Below, one piece after another: positions 36,730-49,012 of a stretch of 64,000 nt of DNA. The first letter of the stretch is position 1. Each line of letters begins with the position of its first letter. Under the pieces are notes generated by a model. It was not told the DNA's origin. It ran no database searches and was given only the letters and a program-made list of their open reading frames with translations. Origin of the DNA: Neoscytalidium dimidiatum (Eukaryota > Ascomycota > Dothideomycetes > Botryosphaeriales > Botryosphaeriaceae); NCBI GenBank assembly GCA_037367355.1, contig CM074697.1:3038001-3102000 (forward strand). Reading direction: 5' to 3'. The translations under genes and the position numbers were made by a program.

Positions 36730-37559
36730 ACGAGAGGTTTGTTTGAGATAGATGCCAATGACCTTACATAAATTTTCTCGGTCACTTCATTCCCAACATT
36801 TTCGATGGCCTGAGTGGTGGGTCGAGCGGATCTCCAAGCGATGTCGGTGCTGCGACATTCCTACGCAAAAAGATCGACGTCACATTACCGATGGCCGCAT
36901 TACTATCGATTACTGTGACCTTCGCCAGGCCCAAGTGGCGCCTGACACGCTTGGAAGAGTATAGGCTACAGCTCGGCTTTCCTGCCGTTATTGCATTGCC
37001 GTCACCTCCCCCGGCAGCTCCGCATTATTTCTGGAATCTGGAGAAACGTGTGGCTCCCATGGAGACGGCTTATCGCCAGCACACAGTGGAAATAGGAGAG
37101 ACATGCGTACACGGGCGGCCAGAATATAGCAGGTCCCTTCCTCAAAACACTACCGCAAGGATGAAATACACGGATTTAAGCCGTATCCTTGAGCCGTCGT
37201 GTGCGCGCGGGAATTTCGCACCTCAGGTACTTCACACGGAAGATATTGGTCATCTCACGATCGGATCCCTGTCAGGCCCTACCCCACCTACTGGATACTG
37301 ATATATACTTCCACCACACAAATTCTCTGTCGTCCTTGCTCCAGGTTTTGTACCTGCATTCCCGGCGTTGTTGTTTCATGCATCTATCTGTAAGTTATCT
37401 ACAAGTTATTTACACGAACACCATCGAGATTCACTTATCACGACCACCGGCACCAATTGGCTAATTATATATCAGTTTCACTAATGGGATTCTCAGTTTA
37501 ATGTATTATTGTACAACACAGACGTCATAAGCATCAGAGCAAAGTACAGAGCCATCCAA
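36730..37559. other. intergenic, promoter of the PAQR gene
   Basis: About 0.8 kb between two plus-strand genes. ORFs are short and overlapping; nothing supported. Confidence 0.55.
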
Positions 37560-38596
37560 ATGGAGAAACAAGCCGACCACAAGCAGCCCGGGGCTTCCCA
37601 AAGCCTCGCCCACAAAGCAAAAGCTACTGCACTCATGACCTACTGCGAGCTCGCGCCCTGGCAACAAGATAACGAGTACATTCTAACCGCCTATCGGCCA
37701 CTCTCTCACTCTTACAAGCACTCGTTCCTTAGCATCCCGCACCTGCACAACCAAACCGTCAACATCTGGACACACCTCCTCGGCTTTGGTCTATTCGCCT
37801 ATCTCGCATACCACCTGTGGGCCGCGTTGACCCCACTCTACGCCACTGCGACGCACGAAGATGTCGTCGTGTTCGCATGCTTCTTTGCCGGCGCGTTTGC
37901 GTGTCTGGCGTTCTCCACTGCCTATCACACATTCATGAATCACTCGGAGCCTGTGTACGAGTGGTGGCTGCTGCTGGATTTTCTGGGGATATTGTGTCTC
38001 ATCGCGGGGAGCTGGGTGCCAGGGATTCACTACGGATTTTACTGCCAGAGGTCGGACGCGAAGTTCTACCTTACTCTGGTGAGTAGCCCGCCTTCTGGTG
38101 GCGTTGGAAGGGGCCAAGTCGCTGATGAGACGGAGATACTCTTGCTCGCTGCTGCATCCGCAATCGTCTGCCTGGTGCCGACCTGTCGAACTCCTGCTTG
38201 GTAAGTGAGCTGGACCTCTCGTATTCGTCCGAGGAGGGGAGACGGAACTAACATGTGCCGGTCCCATTTAGGAAGCCCTTCCGCACGACCATGTTCCTGG
38301 CGCTCGGCGTGGCCGGGTTCTTCCCGATGGCTCACGCAGCGCGGACGTACGGAGTCGAGTTGGCTCATGCACGAATGGGATGGGGGTTCTTCGTGCTGGA
38401 GTTTGTTTTCTACGGAATAGGTGTGGGGATCTACGCGGCTAAAGTACCGGAGCGGTGGGCACCAGGAAGATTCGACTTGTACGGCGCGAGCCATCAAATT
38501 TTCCACGTGTGTGTTTTGTTGGGAGCCGGGGCACATTTGTGGGGTGTGGTAGTGGCGTTTGCGTGGAATCACGGAGTTGGGAGGGGTCTGTGTTAA
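37560..38596 (+). CDS. PAQR / adiponectin-receptor-like seven-helix protein
   Basis: Exons are 37560-38078, 38136-38200 and 38272-38596, giving 302 aa. PAQR proteins (yeast Izh family) are seven-helix membrane proteins linked to zinc and lipid control, with a buried metal site. Visible are ILTAYRPLSHSYKHSFLSI, HNQTVNIWTHLLGF, FSTAYHTFMNHS and ASHQIFHVCVLLGAGAHLW, which together give the Ser, Asp and His positions of the family metal site (Asp in LLLDFLGI). Intron 1 is 57 nt, a multiple of three and free of stops, so unspliced mRNA stays in frame. Intron 2 has a CTAAC branch site. The start ATG at 37560 is the only in-frame ATG at the N-terminus. A polyadenylation signal lies 44 bases after the stop. 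Confidence 0.92.
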
Positions 38597-38639
38597 AGCA
38601 GGTGGCTTTACTTGGTGTAGAAATATGAATGTGTTCGCT

Positions 38640-38645
38640 AATAAA
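38640..38645 (+). terminator. AATAAA polyadenylation signal of the PAQR gene
   Basis: An exact AATAAA lies 44 bases past the PAQR stop, in a short AT-rich stretch before the convergent 118-aa gene. Confidence 0.5.
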
Positions 38646-38838
38646 ATACACGAGAAAGGCGCGGGTATACTTAGAATAGAGTAGCGAGATCATAGTAGAT
38701 AGGAAGAGACAGTCCGTTACTGAATTTCGATCGGGTGCGGCGTGTGTAACGGAGCCGTTGCCGCCGTAAATGGCGTGTTGGCTGATTGTAAGACAGACAG
38801 CCAGGAAAAACCGAAAGTGAAGTGACTATGTACAGTAC

Positions 38839-39195
38839 TCAACCACTCAGAAGGCCTTCAGCAACACCCCACTCTCCAGCCTTGTTCTGGACATCTTCGC
38901 TTTTGGCTTTGACATCGGCACTGAACTCTGTCGTGTCGCCGTCGGTCATGGAGGACAGCTTGCCGGTGGTGTCGTTCACAAGGATATTTGTGAACATGCT
39001 GCGCTGCATGACGTCAGACTTTGCGGCGCGGTTGTCGCCAGCGCTGTCGAGCATGCTTAAGGTCTTGCTGACAAAGTCCCACGTGAAGTAGACCTTGCCG
39101 CGGCGGACGGATTGTTGCTGGGCGAACTCGGGCTGGGCCTCGATGGCGGAGATGAGGGATTTGATGGAGCTCTTGAGGGTGTCGGTAGCAGACAT
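38839..39195 (-). CDS. conserved-looking small protein, 118 aa, unknown
   Basis: Single exon. The protein is soluble and mostly helical by composition: MSATDTLKSSIKSLISAIEA, then QQQSVRRGKVYFTWDFVSK and ending AGEWGVAEGLLSG. There are no signal peptide, membrane helix or known motifs. The start at 39195 is chosen because the upstream in-frame extension to 39336 is low-quality and the context GACATG fits. It is divergent from SCO1 with about 500 bases between starts. The stop is 240 bases from the convergent PAQR gene. It looks like a real gene from codon composition, but I do not recognise it. Confidence 0.6.
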   Translation of the reverse strand: MSATDTLKSSIKSLISAIEAQPEFAQQQSVRRGKVYFTWDFVSKTLSMLDSAGDNRAAKSDVMQRSMFTNILVNDTTGKLSSMTDGDTTEFSADVKAKSEDVQNKAGEWGVAEGLLSG

Positions 39196-39693
39196 GATGG
39201 ATGAGGCCGTGAAAGTCGGGTGAAGATTGAAGCGGGGCGTGGAAAGTGGTTGGAATCCAAAGCAGATGATTACTAGTGCGGCTGCGGGGATCTTGATCCG
39301 TTCGTCAGCACAGAGCGAGTCTCTGGGGGCGGACAATGGACGGAGCAGAGACGCACTTTAAGTAGGAGCAACTCGGAAATGGAAGCAATTGGAGCCTTAT
39401 GGAAGATTGGATGACAACTCGTGGTCTTTCGAGCTGGTTATGCTGCATAGGGTGTAGGAGAAACAAAGAGTCCGGCGCGTGCGCATCATTGCTTGACGCG
39501 CAGGCACCGCGGTCCCACGTGGAGACGACATGACTCGCGTTGAGTGCTGGATTGTCGTCCGATCAGTGCCGCAGTTTTGCCCGTGCTCCACGACATCACC
39601 AGCTCCGTTGCGCTTCGCCGTGAACATCTCCAGACTCCATCGCCGATCTCAATCTTTGCGCGTCTTCCCGTCCGCCAAGTCTGCCAACTCTCA
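39196..39693. other. bidirectional promoter, 118-aa gene and SCO1
   Basis: About 500 bases between two divergent starts. No TATA box is obvious. The segment nearest SCO1 is pyrimidine-rich. Confidence 0.55.
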
Positions 39694-40935
39694 ATGGCAT
39701 CTTCTTGCGCTGTCGGGCCCGGCGCCTGGACGGCGGCCATTCGCAACACTTCCCGTTCCAACAATGTCGCCTCCACTACGGTCAGACGAGCTTTCACACT
39801 GTCGCATCCCTTCAATTCCACGTCGAGACGGTCATATTGCCATGGAAGTGCATGGCTGAGCCCAGGACCAGCTTCCGCAAATGCTACGGTTCGGATCCAC
39901 TGCGCCTCCAGGCCGCATGCTCGGTCTTTCTCGAGCACCCCACGAAGTTGCTACAAGACGGTCGAGGAAGCTAAGTCGCGGTATAGGTTGGGTGTTAGTC
40001 TTGCTTTCACCCCCTCTTGAGAGAAACTTTACGCTTTAGAAATAGACACTGATACTCTTGCTAGCCTTTCTCAATGACGTCCGCCGTTCTCTTCTTCACC
40101 GTCGGCGCTGGTCTGATAGTCTACTTTCGCTACGAAAAAGAGCGGGTGCAACGGCAGCGCATTGCTGACCAAACGAAGGGGGTTGGCCGCCCTAAGATCG
40201 GAGGAGAGTTCTCGCTCATCGACCAGAACGGCAACAAGTTCACCGACGCCGACATGAAGGGGAAATATGCTCTGGTACGTCATTGAGAAATTTGGTCAAG
40301 GGCAATGAAAATGCCCAAGTACACCCCTCTCTCCTATTGAATGGCATATATGAGTAGATGCCACGTTTACAAAGGGGAATGCTGACAGTGCACACGCAAT
40401 CACAGGTTTACTTTGGCTTCACACACTGTCCAGATATTTGTCCAGAGGAGCTGGACAAAATGGCTGAGATGATTGATGAAGTGAAAAAGGTCGAAGGTAA
40501 CAGTCTCCGTCCTATTTTCATCACATGCGATCCGGCGCGGGACACGCCTGCAGTAATGAAAACGTACCTCAAGGAATTCCACCCCGACATCATTGGCTTG
40601 ACCGGCTCCTACGACGACATCAAGGCGATCTGCAAGAAGTACAGAGTGTATTTCTCAACACCACCAGACGTGAAGCCTGGTCAGGACTATCTCGTAGATC
40701 ACAGTATTTACTTCTACCTGATGGGTGAGTCAAGATCTTGATTTGCCCGAGATATCTCTGAATTTTCAACCGTGACGCCGCATTTTCAAGCGAGCAAGTC
40801 CACTGACGCCATCGCCTTGCAGATCCCGAAGGCGACTTTGTCGAGGCCCTTGGCAGGAACGAACCCGCACCGCGGGCCGCAAAGATCATCATCAATCACA
40901 TCGGAGACTGGCGCGGCAGACTGGACCGTGACTGA
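39694..40935 (+). CDS. SCO1: Sco1-like mitochondrial copper chaperone
   Basis: Delivers copper to the CuA site of cytochrome c oxidase subunit 2 at the inner membrane. Exons are 39694-39993, 40065-40274, 40406-40724 and 40823-40935, giving 313 aa; phases 0, 0 and 1 match. A long basic presequence precedes a single helix (SAVLFFTVGAGLIVYF), then the thioredoxin-fold domain with the copper-binding CPDIC in YFGFTHCPDICPEELDKM and the third ligand His in DYLVDHSIYFYLM. The segment ITCDPARDTP is also typical. The tail ends in NHIGDWRGRLDRD. Intron 1 uses a GTTAGT donor. Yeast has the close paralogue SCO2; most filamentous fungi have one copy, so SCO1 is used here. Confidence 0.95.
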
Positions 40936-43574
40936 AGTATCCAAATAACGGACATCATGATTGGAATCTCTGCTCAAGCCCACTTACACAAGTGTCTCTC
41001 TGCGTTTCTGCAGATGCACGGTGATGTATTCTACTGTGACAAAAATAGAAGTGGTAAAACGAAGAACTTATCAGTATCGAAGAAAATTTGTCTACACAAC
41101 AAAGCAGGCTCGAGTCTGAGAAACCTGTAAATCGTTGGCATTTGGCTTCGTTGGTGCAGGATGATGAGCGCCGGCCGCGATAAGAGGATTACGCGGGTGG
41201 ATGTCCCCTGCAACGATGGGTATCTGATAGCAGGTTGGCCCCTGCTGCCCGAAAGTTCTAGCCTGGAGAAGTTGGCTTACTATGTACGTAGGCTCGCATG
41301 AACCCAGGCCTCTGGAACGGAGGTGTTCAGGGTGTCGCCACTCTCTGGGTAAGCCTACATAACTTGCAGGCGATGGTGGGCTCTTCCACCGTTGGAACGT
41401 ATTTATGCGAACGATCTCGGCTCCAAAATTTTGCAAAGGCAGGTAGAGGTGCCATACGGAGTTGAAGAAGTTAGCATAGACGTAGCCGTGACCAGTATTC
41501 ACATTTACGTCCGGATGATCGCTTTGATTGCCCGTAAGAGATGACCAGGCCATCACCATTCGGTAGAACCGACCTTGTAGCATAAAGCAATGCCAGGATG
41601 CATAAGCCCTATCCATGCATTGTTGGAAGAACTGTTAACGCAGATATGGCGCTGAATCCTTCATCCTGCCGAAGCCAGCTCAAGCACACGAGTACACGGC
41701 TGTATGGACGCTTAGCACGGGCATCATTCCTTCAGATGCGCCCTCAATGTCAAGGTGTCCTAATGCAGGCAACGGCACTGATGGATCTCGGATTATCGGT
41801 AGATCGCGCAGTGCGTTATCAGCGTACCGTTTGTACCGCATGATTGTGGTCCTACCTGCAAGTCAAGCGGAATGTTGGCCAATCCGTTGCACAGGGATTC
41901 CACTCCCTCGGGATTGCATGTCCAAACCACAAACAGTACCTGTGATACGTGATGCATGTCTGCGGTTCACAGTGACAGAACCGTCTGGACGAGAGGTGTG
42001 TGTGTTTCTGGTAGGACTGGCGCGCCCCGTCTAGACATAGATTGAAAATCTCAATTTACCTGCGAAGATTAATTCTTTTATTATTATTTTTTTTTCAAAG
42101 AAAAAGGGATCTGGCTTGCAAGGTCTCGTTGTCCTTTCCTCTTCCCATTTAGTCAAAAATAGCTTCCGATTTCTCGAACGCACTAAGAACGGCATGACTC
42201 TCGTAGCGCTCGGTGGGAGCGAGCAGATGCCAGTGAGCGTTAGACAGGGCAGCCACAGCGAAGAAGGAACACCCGACCGGCTGTAACCGCCGTACGATGG
42301 AAGCATACGATAATTAAAGTCAAAGGTATCGTAGTGGCGAGCGATTGTGGGTAGTCGTCTGGAGGCAAAAATCACCATAATCTTTACACATCTACTCCGA
42401 ACGACTGCTTCAACTCCCCAAATGACGATGCAGTGGTGCTCTCGTGGTGGTGGACTGGAGAGCTATCCGCCCGCTCACGACGGACTGGCCCGTTGTGATA
42501 CTTCGATCCAGCATGCCAACCTGTTCCGGCAAGTCGGCTTGAGGATCACGAGGGCAGGAAGGCTGAAGACGAGCACGAAGCGAGGGAATTCAGAGGAGCT
42601 GGTGGAACAGGTCACCGTTTGACCTGCCTAATCGAGCGAATGGAGCTGGAAGGCGGCGAGCAGCGTGGAGCGTGGAGGCCAAAATTAATCAAGGCGCGCC
42701 AAGGAAGCAGCGGCTGGGGCCCTGATAAAGGCGGCGTCCGCATCTATTGGCCGGCCAGGTCAAGCGCTCGCGGCGCAAAGGCAGAAAACGGGGACGCCCT
42801 GCGTTGCTATCGCTTGCCGTCGCCTCATCGACTTGACTCTACGAAAGCGCTCCATGAATCAGGCCAATCTCTGCCGCGGCTGCCCACCGCTGCCCAGGCA
42901 CTCCGCACCAAAGCTTGTGCCTACGCCGCTGTGGCTAGCCGCTGCTTGACGCCCTCGTCCTCGGCTCAGCGCTGCTGCTCCAACGCTCTCTGGGCAGTGG
43001 ACAACGGACAGCCTGCTCCGCGCCGGGGGCTGCCGTCTGCGCGAGTAGCAAATCACCGACTGGCGATTAAGGCGAAGCAGACCTGCCGCATCCCATCTGG
43101 GCTCTGCTCAGACGAGGTCGTGACACATGCGCCTTCTGGTGTAGCCCTCCCAGACCGCCACCGCGGGTCCCTCGATATCGCCTTGCCCAGCCTGCGCCGC
43201 CGGGTCACCACCGCGCTCGTCTAGCAGCCGACGCCCCGCCTGTGGTCTTACTCGTATTGGCAGTTGGTAAGGTTCCACGAAGCTTCGATTGTAGCCTCCT
43301 CGCTCGCAGCAACCCTGTCCTGGGTGCCGCAACTGTTGTAGTCCGGCCCAGGCCAGAGCCTGTGTGTCGCCCGCCGCGGCACCCACCCGTGCAGATACGC
43401 CTTGCCTCTAGCCCATGAGATCTGCGCCCATGTCGTGCACACGCTTTGCCCCGGCCGTGCGAGTATATAGTGTCGCGTGCATCCCAACCCTGCATCGCGC
43501 GCCGTTGTCTCTCCTGCCCGTGCTTCCCTCATCCCTCTCCCAGTTGTCAATCCCCGTTGATTTCTGTGGTCACC
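40936..43574. other. intergenic, 2.6 kb
   Basis: No supported gene. The right third (42600-43500) is GC-rich with long chance ORFs on both strands, probably the OPT promoter and leader. ORF 41092-41616 (-) has no domain and its composition is not coding-like. A T-rich run with a short A-rich complement lies near 42078-42106. Confidence 0.55.
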
Positions 43575-46371
43575 ATGAACGCTGCCGAGTCAATCGACCG
43601 CCCGGTCGACGGTATGGGTCACGTCCATCCCAGGTATGTTGTCCGCTTTCCTGGCATTACCGTCACTGTTCCTTCTCAATCCACATTGCACTCCAGCCTG
43701 GATAATTCTCGAGCTGAGATGGCTGGAGGCAATGATTTCTTCCTTGCGGTCACTGCGTGCGAAGTCGTTGCCGATTCTAGCCTATCTTTCCGAACGCCAA
43801 GCCTATCTCCAGGCTTTCCCGAACCCCAGACACATCTGAAACCCTGATAGCGCTCTGTACAACTCATTTCATTGTCTTATTTTGCCGCGTCTGAAAGATA
43901 AGCATTCAATTGGTTGTGTCTGCTTGTGGCGTTCAAGTACCTGGCATGAATGCTGACTTCGTGGTAGCTCGCTCGATGAGAAGACTCCCTACTCTCAAGA
44001 CGACAATGTCGCGCAGGATGCCAAGGCTGGCTCGATTGATGTCGACGAGAAGGAGGTTCAGGAGGATGTTTTGCCTGATCCCTTCGTCCCGTTTGACGAT
44101 CTGCCCGAGGAGCGTGACCGCGTCCTGACCATCCGCGCCGTGATCATGGGCTGCATCTGCGGAGCCCTTGTGAACGCTTCCAACGTCTATCTGGGATTGA
44201 AGACGGGCTGGACCTTCACCGCAAATCTGTTCGGAGCGATTTTGGGCTTTGCTGTCATCAAATTTTTCTCCACGACCTTCGCAGAGAATTTCCCGATCCT
44301 TGGAGGCGGTTTTGGACCCAAGGAGAACAACATCATCCAGACGGCTGCCACTGCATCCGGTGGCCTCTCCAACGTCTTCGTCTCTGCCTATCCTGCGTTA
44401 TATCAGCTGCACCTTATGTCCGAGAAGCCTAGCCAAGATTTCTGGAAGATTGTCTCGCTCACCGCCGTTGGTGGTTACTTTGGTTTCTTCTTCGGCACTC
44501 CTCTCCGCAAGTTCTTTGTCATTCACGTCGCCCGTGAGCTCCGTCTTGTTTTTCCGACTGCCACGGCTACCGCTATGACGATCCGCTCCATGCATGAGGC
44601 CGTCTCTGGACATCTCATTGCGAAGATGAAGACCAAGGCCCTGGCCTGGTCTTTCACTGCTGCACTTCTCCTCCGCGTCGTGTCTCAGTATGCCGTCGGT
44701 GTAAGTGTCTCTTGCTGATTCAATGGTCCATCTCGATCAATTCCTCTATGAAAGTGTGAGGCCTGCATTTTCAACCCCATGCTCACCTTAACCCCACGGC
44801 CATCGCCTCCATCTGAGCATCGCCGGTTCTAACATATTTCCAGATTCTTTGGGATTGGCACATATTCACCTGGTTCTTCATTTGGGGCAATTATAACAAT
44901 CTTGCCATCCATGTTGAGAACTGGGGCTGGCTGATCGAGTTCACCCCCGCTTTCATCGGCTCCGGAATGCTCGTCGGTCTCAACGTCGCCTTCTCATTCT
45001 ACGGCGGCAGTATCCTTGCCTGGGGTATCATTGGCCCCGCTCTGGTTCATAATGGTGCTGCTTTCGGCGTGGCTGCTTCGGAGGATCCTAAGTGGAAGGA
45101 CTACATCTCGTTCGCCTCGCTTGGCCTGTCGGCCTCGAATAAGGACACCCCAAGTCCGAGGTACTGGCTGCTGTGGCCAGGTGTCCTTTGCATGATTGCG
45201 GTCTCCTTCACTGAGCTTGCCATGCAGTGGCGCGTCTTTGTCTACGGCTTCCGCGCCATTTACCGTGGCTGCTGCAGTGGTATTTACGCCATGGGCCGTG
45301 CCGCCGGCAAGGAGCTTGGCTACTTCAACGAGCGCTCCAAGCAGGACCTCAAAGACGTCGTTGAGGATCCGGCTCTGCCCAGCGAGCGCGTGCGGACTTG
45401 GATGTGGCTTCCTGGCCTGCTCATCACTATCATCACTACTTGCGTCGTCATGGGTGTGGAGTTCGATATGCCGGTCGGCATGTCGATCCTCTCGGTGTTC
45501 CTGGCTTTCTTCTTCTCCTTCCTTGCCATTCAGTGCACCGGTGTAACGGATATCACCCCACTCACCGCCGCCTCCAAGGCCTCCCAGATCGTGCTCGGCG
45601 GTGCGACCAAGGGGGAGAACTGGGGCGTCGAGCACGCGCAGAAGCTCAACCTCCTCGGCGGTGCCATCGCCAACATGGGCGCCAACCAGTCGACCGACCT
45701 GACAGCCGACTTCCGTGTCGGCTTCCTCCTGCGCACGCCTCCGATCCAGCAGTGGATCGCCCAAGGTCTCGGCACCATCGTCGCCGTCTTCCTCGCGCCC
45801 GGCATGTTCGTCCTCTTCGCGACCGCCTACCCGTGCATTCTCGACACCGAGGCCGAGCACTGCGCCTTCTCCGCGCCCTCTGTCTCGGCCTGGCGCGCCG
45901 TCGCTATCGCTGTCACGGACCCAGACTTCCCCATCCCCAAGTCTTCGGGCATCTTCGCCATCATCTTCGCCATCCTCGGCTCCGCCATGGTCCTAGTCAG
46001 GCACTTTGTCTGGGTCGGCAGGCTCGAGTGGGTCCGCAACTACCACCCTAACATGATGTGCGTCGCCCTGGCGTTCGTCCTGCCACAGAGTAAGTTTACC
46101 CTATGATTCACCGCTCCCTTTCAGCAGACGGCGATTAACATGTATATCTGCAACAGCTTACTACGGCCTTGCCATGATCATGGGTGCCCTCCCCGCGTAC
46201 ATCTGGGCCAAGAAGAATCCCAAGTCTTTCGACATTTACGGTTACGCCATCGCCGCCGGGCTTATCGCTGGCGAGGGTATTGGTGGTGTCGTCAACGCCA
46301 TCTTCCAGATTGCTGGCATTTCTGGTGACTTCTACGGCACCAACATTGCCTGCCCTGGTGATGCTTGCTAG
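43575..46371 (+). CDS. OPT-family oligopeptide/metal-chelate transporter
   Basis: Proton-coupled membrane transporter for small peptides or peptide-like metal chelates. Exons are 43575-43633, 43968-44700, 44844-46089 and 46157-46371, giving 750 aa; phases 2, 0 and 1 agree. The start ATG is in CACCATGAAC. A ~60-residue acidic N-terminus precedes many helices: VIMGCICGALVNASNVYLGL, FGPKENNIIQTAATASGG, the hydrophobic FLAFFFSFLAIQCTGVTDI, and IANMGANQSTDLTADFR near the middle. The NIIQTAATASGG segment is the OPT signature region. The tail is IAGEGIGGVVNAIFQIAG. The pattern is closer to the OPT/YSL-like branch (oligopeptide or nicotianamine-type substrates) than to the NPF/PTR family; the substrate is unknown. 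Intron 1 is long (334 nt) after a 19-codon first exon. Confidence 0.93.
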
Positions 46372-49012
46372 ACGGTGGGTAATACTTGTTGCTATGGGGG
46401 CGATGTAATTGGAGTTTGGAGAAGTGAGATGAGGTGATTTTGTGCTGCCGCTGTTGTTGTTGTCGTCGTTGTTGATGATACCACTGGTCGACGGGGTGGG
46501 TGGATAATGATACCTTCTTTTACACCTAATGACAATTTACGACCCAATTACGAGTAAGGTAACCTTTGCGGTGATATGTGCCCCCGCTGCTGCTTCAGTT
46601 CATCTTCGGCTGGTTAAGGGCTATATGAGAAGGAAAATTACCCGCTTTGAGTATGTCACTTGTTTGTTCAAGTGACGGGAAAGTGGCTCTGATCATGGGC
46701 ATATTTCCGAAGCACAGGAAAGGATCCAGATCTAGGCACACTGCAAAATTCAGACCGCATCTTCACCACCAATTAACCGCCCAATTAGACGAGCGGCAAA
46801 AGCGCCCACAATCCCCACGCGCTATCCCTGCACTATAACGCCGCGCGAATGCGAACCCGCTCTCCACAGCAACGCGCATAACGCAATCAACGCCTCTAGT
46901 CCGAACACGAGCAGCAATAGCATAGTCAGATTTAGTCGAGTATAGGTGGGCCGCGTATGGTGTGACAGCGGTTCCATGGGCACCGGCCAGTAGGAACGGC
47001 GTGAACATGTCAGGAAGGATTCGGTATACCGCATGCACACGATGACTTGGAGCCCGTTACAAATGCTCTGGTAAGATGAGCGTCCTGCTTAATGTAAATG
47101 TCAGCTCAGCTTTGTCGGGTCGTTGTACGCGCTTTCCGGTGGAAGCCAAGCCAAGTCACGCTAGCAAGGTGGTTCGGGTGCATCCTGCGACGTGATAAGG
47201 CGTTGTGTGAAAATCTCAAGCTCTTCTAGAATCTGCAAGTGAGCTTCTGGAAGCTCTAGTGGGAAGTGACAGGTGGAGCGGGGCAGTGTGATTGGTTGTC
47301 GCTTTCTGCCAGCATGTGGAGGATGGTGCAGATTCCACCCCCTTTAAGGTGCATGGAGCTTGCGTCTGTCGTGCGTGGACTAAGACTGCCGGTCAACCCC
47401 AAGAAATTTTCGGTAACAACCGCAGCTTCGGTTTGTGACGATGTCATTGGTTGGCAGGATTTAGCAAGCATGTCCCATCTCATTTCCCCCTTCAGAAGGC
47501 TTCAGCTGCGCCTCAAGCGACGTTGTGGATTCGGTTTGGGCGAGATATGCAGAGGCCAGAGGTGCGATTAAGGTTGCCTGCCAGTTGCGGAAGGAAGACG
47601 AGCTTGGCCCCATTTTCTTTACTGCATTGGGGCCGCCGGGGGTGAAGGGGTTGAGGCAGGACAGGAGTCATGAACTCGTGTCAAACAGGGTGCATGTCAG
47701 CACTAGTTCGCAGAGACAGTGTGGCTTGGACCGGCGGGGGGAGAGAGCGGAGGGGAGCGTGCAATAGTCGGCAGTATCGGCACAGCCTCGATTCGGCGGT
47801 TCGTACGCACTTGAACGGCAAGCAAGGAAATCGAATTGGAGGGAGTTGAGAATACTTGGGCATGGCGTTGCAAATCATACGAGGCAGCCAGGAACGCGGT
47901 GCGCGGCAGCATCAATGTGAGACGACACGTCGGCGGGACACTCTGCATCTTGGGTGGGGGGAATATGGTTGACGTCATACTGGGGATGGGCAGCTTTTTT
48001 TTTCAGCAGAAAGTCAATTCGCGATTGTGTGATGATCTTGGTGTCGCAGGGGGAGCCGCAGGGCTCGATGCACCACGTGGTTGCTCAGACCTTAGGGATG
48101 CCCATCGTCATTCCGACCCTAGGCGGGCATCGCGGAGGCGAGCAGCGGAAGGCGAGCGGCAGCTGCGATTGGTGTCCGGCCGGGAGTGCGTCAAATAGAT
48201 TGAAACGAGCTGAAGGGAGCGACTGGGGGAAGCACGAGCCGCGGCCGGAGATTAAGTGGTGCGTCGCCGAGTGCGCAAGCAATGCGGAGGCTGCCATGGG
48301 CCGGGCGCGTCGGCGGCAGCGGTGAGGGTGCGCAGACATTTGGACGGCGACGATAGGTCTCTTCGCGTCTGAGGCAGGCGGATCAGCCAGGATCAGCCAA
48401 ACAATCACCGAAAGGGCCGTCGCAACCGCTTGGGACTGACGTGCGAAGGCTGTGCGCCGGCGGCAGTGGGCGCGCTGAAACACTGGTAGATTTGGGAATG
48501 CCAGGCGTCCGGAAGCGGCAAGCCGTATTGATTTGGGAAACAGACTTTTCGACATCGGATGACAGCAATAGAATGGACGGGACCTGGCAGCTGGCAGCCG
48601 TCAGCCGTCTACCGTCAGTCCCACGTCGGTACCGCCGGCCGGCTAGCCAGCCAGCTAGCGAGGACGCCCGCTACGGGCCAGCGGGGGTGCTGCGGTGCCG
48701 TGCTCGCAGCCGGCGGCGGGCGGCGGGCTGCTGGCTGTTGGCTGCTGGCTGCTGGCCGCTGGCTGCGGGCGGGCCTGGGCTGCGGCGCGCGGACGAGAGG
48801 GCGATTATGCAGGGTGTCGGAGGGTCGAGGGCGCGTGGGCCAGTGGCGGAGGTTGCAGCAGAAGCGCTCCAGGCTCAGTCTGGCCGACAGGGCTGGGTTG
48901 TAGGTGCCACGGTGCCACGGAGCTCAGGCTGGCGGAGCGCTGAGCTCTGAGCTCGCGCAAGGATGCTGCCGTTTGGCCTGCGCTGACTCGCGCGCCCGCG
49001 AGACTGAGCAGG
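46372..49012. other. intergenic, 2.6 kb, GC-rich at its right end
   Basis: No supported gene. The right end (48570-48960) is repetitive and GC-rich with a heptamer minisatellite. ORFs there are products of the base bias and lack domains. Confidence 0.55.
48726..48767. repeat. 7-bp minisatellite, six imperfect copies
   Basis: Unit GGCTGCT, copies at 48726, 48733, 48740, 48747, 48754 and 48761 with single changes (GGCTGTT, GGCCGCT, GGCTGCG). It lies about 250 bases upstream of the coiled-coil gene. Confidence 0.85.

Noticed and set aside
41092..41616. 174-aa minus-strand ORF between SCO1 and OPT
   Set aside because: No recognisable domain and no clear splice partners; composition does not look coding.
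42619..43224. 201-aa plus-strand ORF before the OPT gene
   Set aside because: No domain, biased composition, and it sits in the probable OPT promoter.
44994..45860. 288-aa minus-strand ORF in the OPT gene
   Set aside because: Shadow of OPT exon 3; composition is Asp/Gly/Arg-rich as expected from the reverse of GC-rich codons, with no domain.
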